A DNA stretch of 6,183 nucleotides from NCBI GenBank assembly GCA_029054535.1, contig JAIDFC010000191.1:1-6183 (forward strand), given 5' to 3'. Below, one piece after another: positions 5,271 to 6,183 of this stretch (positions are counted from its first letter, which is position 1; every line of letters starts with the position of its first letter). The notes below the pieces were generated by a model. It was given only the letters and a program-made list of their open reading frames with translations, made no database searches and was not told the origin of the DNA. Origin of the DNA: Rikenella sp. (GTDB taxonomy: Bacteria > Bacteroidota > Bacteroidia > Bacteroidales > Rikenellaceae). The translations under genes and the position numbers were made by a program.

Positions 5271-5333
5271 CATGCGCATAGAGGCACACGCATGTACGGC
5301 CCGAAACTTCGCGTTAAACAAGAACCGTTTAAC
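5271..5333 (-). promoter_or_regulatory. thi4 leader hairpins (candidate riboswitch expression platform)
   Basis: Between the TPP aptamer and the thi4 start lie two perfect inverted repeats: gttaaac (5313-5319) with gtttaac (5327-5333), loop of 7, and catgcg (5271-5276) with cgcatg (5289-5294), loop of 12. Neither is followed by T residues on the minus strand, so simple transcription termination is not supported. Effects on translation or RNA stability are possible. The leader from aptamer to ATG is about 110 bases, long for a directly coupled start. Confidence 0.4.
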
Positions 5334-5344
5334 ACCCTTCGAGA

Positions 5345-5457
5345 AATTCCCTTCGGCGGCATTATCCGCATCAGGTTCTACGGGTATAATCTCAGCCTCG
5401 TCCGGATTTCCGATCTTCACGTCGCAATCTTCGCGACCGGCGGACGAAGCACCCCTA
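5345..5457 (-). promoter_or_regulatory. TPP riboswitch (THI element) upstream of thi4
   Basis: On the minus strand the thi-box core is present in order: GGGGTGC (5455-5449), GGCTGAGA (5397-5390), ACCC, GAACCTGAT, GGATAATGCC and AAGGGAA (ending 5347). TCGTCCG and CGGACGA form a perfect 7-bp extension of P3, and GTCGC/GCGAC make the optional P3a hairpin. The aptamer binds thiamin pyrophosphate. It sits between a strong promoter and thi4, so it should repress the thi4-thiE operon when the vitamin is abundant. Confidence 0.96.
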
Positions 5458-5469
5458 TCTAAGACTCGA

Positions 5470-5501
5470 CAAAGGTACGCGTTTCCGCCCGAAAAACCAA
5501 A
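5470..5501 (-). promoter_or_regulatory. Bacteroidota-type promoter of the thi4-thiE operon
   Basis: On the minus strand TTTG (5501-5498) is followed after exactly 20 bp by TACCTTTG (5477-5470), a full match to TTTG/TAnnTTTG. Transcription would start near 5465, a few bases before the riboswitch. This is the best promoter match in the window together with that of tRNA-Gly. Confidence 0.82.
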
Positions 5502-5526
5502 TGTCCGCCCCTCCGCGGGCTGCGTT

Positions 5527-5642
5527 CCGGTGCCGCTCGGCACTCGAGCCGGGCCGTATCTGCCTCAATAACAGCCTGCCGATTGCCTGCCGGGCGAGCC
5601 GACTTCCGCCTCGATCTCCCCATGACAGCCCGGAGCCACCCC
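5527..5642. repeat. Dispersed repeat, copy 1 (two modules)
   Basis: Module A at 5527-5547 is 21 bases identical to 6107-6127 and contains the perfect hairpin gtgccg-ct-cggcac. Module B at 5613-5642 matches 6067-6096 at 27 of 30 bases, both containing ccatgac and agccacccc. In this copy A precedes B on the plus strand with 65 bases between. Confidence 0.7.
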
Positions 5643-5760
5643 CCGCGACGGGCTGCAAGCATCCCGCCCTGGCTCCGGCCTGTTCTGTTCAAAGACAACC
5701 GTTTCCGCCGGGGGAAATCTCCCTCTCGGGGGAAGTTAACGCATTCCCTCTAACCCGCTC

Positions 5761-5839
5761 GAGCCGCGGGGGCTCATCCTTTTTGGTATGCCCCAAAAAG
5801 GATGCAAAAAACGCATCCAAGGGGACTACGCCCCCTTGG
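5761..5839. repeat. Chain of overlapping hairpins
   Basis: Four perfect inverted repeats follow each other and share arms. They are gagcc/ggctc (5761-5765, 5771-5775), catcctttttgg/ccaaaaaggatg (5775-5786, 5793-5804), ggatgc/gcatcc (5800-5805, 5813-5818) and ccaagggg/ccccttgg (5817-5824, 5832-5839). Each 3' arm overlaps or touches the next 5' arm, so neighbouring hairpins compete or stack. No T-run places it as an ordinary terminator. Confidence 0.65.
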
Positions 5840-6066
5840 CAATCCCCCTCATATCTCTTTCGGTAGTCGACGCATCGCCGAAAACTGCGATCTTCGATCG
5901 CTCGGGACGGCCGCCGCCCCTCGGGAGGCCCGCAATTTTGCCGCTTAAGCGTCTTTGATTGCGGCCGCTCCCGGGCGTCCGACCCGGTGCCACTAAAAAT
6001 CCGCCGCAGCCGTCGCCCGCGGGAATTTCTTCTCGGTTTGATCTTGCATCAGCGAAATTTCTCCAA

Positions 6067-6127
6067 GATCTCACCATGACGGCCCGAAGCCACCCCAGGC
6101 GGAGGGCCGGTGCCGCTCGGCACTCGA
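6067..6127. repeat. Dispersed repeat, copy 2 (two modules, reordered)
   Basis: Module B (6067-6096) comes first here and is followed after 10 bases by module A (6107-6127), the reverse order of copy 1. Directly after it, ggagtttgc and gcaagcctcc (6133-6154) form a further imperfect hairpin. The same modules in different order suggest a mosaic repeat family rather than a simple local duplication. Confidence 0.65.
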
Positions 6128-6183
6128 AAACTGGAGTTTGCTTTGCAAGCCTCCGCTGGCTTCGACCCAAAAATATCTGCGAA

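Larger units (their letters stand above)
5502..6183. other. Gene-free, repeat-rich intergenic region
   Basis: I find no convincing gene in these 682 bases. Minus-strand open frames at 5459-5698 and 5826-6170 are long only because the DNA is GC-rich. They share segments (GWLRAVM, ECRAAP) in opposite order, which is what repeated DNA gives when translated, and they have no recognisable domain. The region contains many inverted repeats: gtgccg/cggcac twice, gcgatc/gatcgc at 5887-5901, ccgcaa/ttgcgg at 5930-5964 around the palindrome gcttaagc, and the tandem set at 5761-5839. A lone TATTTTTG box lies on the minus strand at 6175-6168, but its -33 region is outside the window. Confidence 0.65.

Noticed and set aside
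5235..5543. In-frame N-terminal extension of Thi4
   Set aside because: It lies over the promoter, TPP riboswitch and leader; the family N-terminus begins at 5234.
5459..5698. 79-codon minus-strand frame
   Set aside because: It overlaps the thi4 promoter and the dispersed repeat modules and has no domain or start signal.
5826..6170. 114-codon minus-strand frame
   Set aside because: It covers repeat modules and hairpins, its modules recur in another order at 5527-5642, and its composition (rich in Arg, Gly and Ala) is typical of chance frames in GC-rich DNA.
5502..6183. Possible CRISPR array or insertion sequence
   Set aside because: There are only two copies of each module with irregular spacing and swapped order, no regular spacers, no transposase frame and no target duplications.

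Overview
The window is high-GC DNA from a member of the Bacteroidota, most likely the Bacteroidales and plausibly Alistipes or another Rikenellaceae. Four things support this. The promoters fit the phylum's primary-sigma consensus (TTTG, about 20 bp, TAnnTTTG). The CDSs I call lack Shine-Dalgarno sequences. The small lipoprotein has an acidic run directly after its lipidated Cys, as in Bacteroidota surface lipoproteins. ObgE is of the short type without a C-terminal OCT domain. The genus is an inference. Everything reads on the minus strand except obgE.

Layout, left to right. A hairpin lies at the left edge (1-43). A TIGR01212/YhcC-type radical SAM gene (183-1148) follows, read leftward. Just upstream of it are a Rho-independent terminator and tRNA-Gly(CCC), which has its own strong promoter. 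A roughly 130-bp imperfect palindrome separates tRNA-Gly from a tRNA-Thr(TGT)-tRNA-Tyr(GTA) pair, also read leftward from its own promoter. obgE (1889-2899) is divergent from the tRNAs. It converges on a small lipocalin-like surface lipoprotein gene (3006-3416). Upstream of that gene is an unannotated-looking small RNA locus (about 3483-3645) with promoter, terminator and long-range pairing that together look like a 6S RNA.

Next comes a thiamin operon read leftward: promoter, TPP riboswitch, thi4 (4461-5234), thiE (3749-4372). Thi4 makes the thiazole moiety (as an ADP adduct) from NAD, glycine and sulfide. ThiE joins the derived thiazole phosphate to HMP pyrophosphate to give thiamin phosphate, and the riboswitch shuts the operon down when thiamin pyrophosphate is plentiful. 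This Thi4 has His where the yeast enzyme has its sulfur-donating Cys, so it should be the catalytic, sulfide-dependent form.

The last ~680 bases (5502-6183) hold no convincing gene. They are packed with inverted repeats and with two dispersed sequence modules that occur twice in different order and look like a lineage-specific intergenic repeat family.

The least expected items are the 6S-like RNA, the two structured repeat regions, and the mutually exclusive hairpins between thi4 and thiE. No defence system, CRISPR array, transposase or phage gene is visible.
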